From Hyphomicrobiales bacterium (lineage in GTDB: Bacteria > Pseudomonadota > Alphaproteobacteria > Rhizobiales > JALURZ01): a stretch of DNA of 5,218 nucleotides. Location of the stretch: positions 1 to 5,218 of the forward strand of contig JALURZ010000072.1 in NCBI GenBank assembly GCA_027058735.1, given 5' to 3'. The notes under the pieces are model-generated. The model worked only from the letters and a program-made list of their open reading frames with translations, was not told where the DNA came from and made no database searches. Positions within the stretch are counted from its first letter, which is position 1. Each line of letters starts with the position of its first letter. The position numbers were made by a program, and so were the translations under genes. Below, piece after piece: positions 5,191-5,218 of this stretch.

Positions 5191-5218
5191 GGGGCGCGCC
5201 GCCGGCCCTCATCCTGCA
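5147..5218. repeat. Perfect inverted repeat at the right end (probable fold-back artefact)
   Basis: The 26 bases at 5147-5172 are the exact reverse complement of 5193-5218, with a 20-base spacer (5173-5192). The right arm ends at the very last base of the window. The left arm is genuine coding sequence of the hydrolase (its GAPPALILH stretch); the right arm repeats the same coding strand on the opposite side and breaks the hydrolase frame with a stop. This is what a fold-back chimera at a contig end looks like, so bases after about 5192 should be treated as artefact. Confidence 0.88.

Overview
The window reads as a short, GC-rich (about 60% or more by eye), gene-dense piece of a bacterial genome, most likely from an alphaproteobacterium. 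That placement is an inference from base composition, the style of the proteins and the mix of a fused TRAP permease, an IclR regulator and catabolic enzymes; no marker gene is present. It holds three complete genes, a gene cut at each end, and about 300 bp of non-coding DNA in three gaps. There are no RNA genes, insertion sequences or CRISPR arrays that I can see. Both ends finish in perfect inverted repeats (1-36 and 5147-5218) that look like assembly or library fold-backs, so the window is probably a complete contig whose outermost bases are not trustworthy.

Plus strand, left to right: a 5'-truncated fused TRAP transporter permease (1-1734). It is followed with a 4-bp ATGA stop/start overlap by an IclR-family regulator (1731-2516). 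A 135-bp gap carries an imperfect 17-bp palindrome (2617-2633), a candidate operator. Next is a metal-dependent amidohydrolase-superfamily decarboxylase (2652-3635), very similar in length and motifs to gamma-resorcylate (2,6-dihydroxybenzoate) decarboxylase. Minus strand, right to left: the C-terminal part of an alpha/beta hydrolase (5190-4945), a 146-bp gap with a CRP/FNR-like palindrome (4860-4875), and an Old Yellow Enzyme-type NAD(P)H:flavin oxidoreductase (4798-3650). The oxidoreductase and decarboxylase genes converge with only 14 bp between them.

Taken together, the genes suggest a small catabolic island. The TRAP system would import an organic acid, the IclR protein would sense it or a product, and the decarboxylase would remove a ring carboxylate. 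The ene-reductase and the hydrolase would act on related unsaturated or ester compounds. The enzyme families are well supported by sequence. The substrate, and whether the minus-strand pair belongs to the same pathway, are inference. I do not see a wholly new system here. The most interesting points are the regulator locked to the transporter gene, the two candidate regulatory palindromes, the pairing of a TRAP transporter with a resorcylate-type decarboxylase, and the fold-back artefacts.
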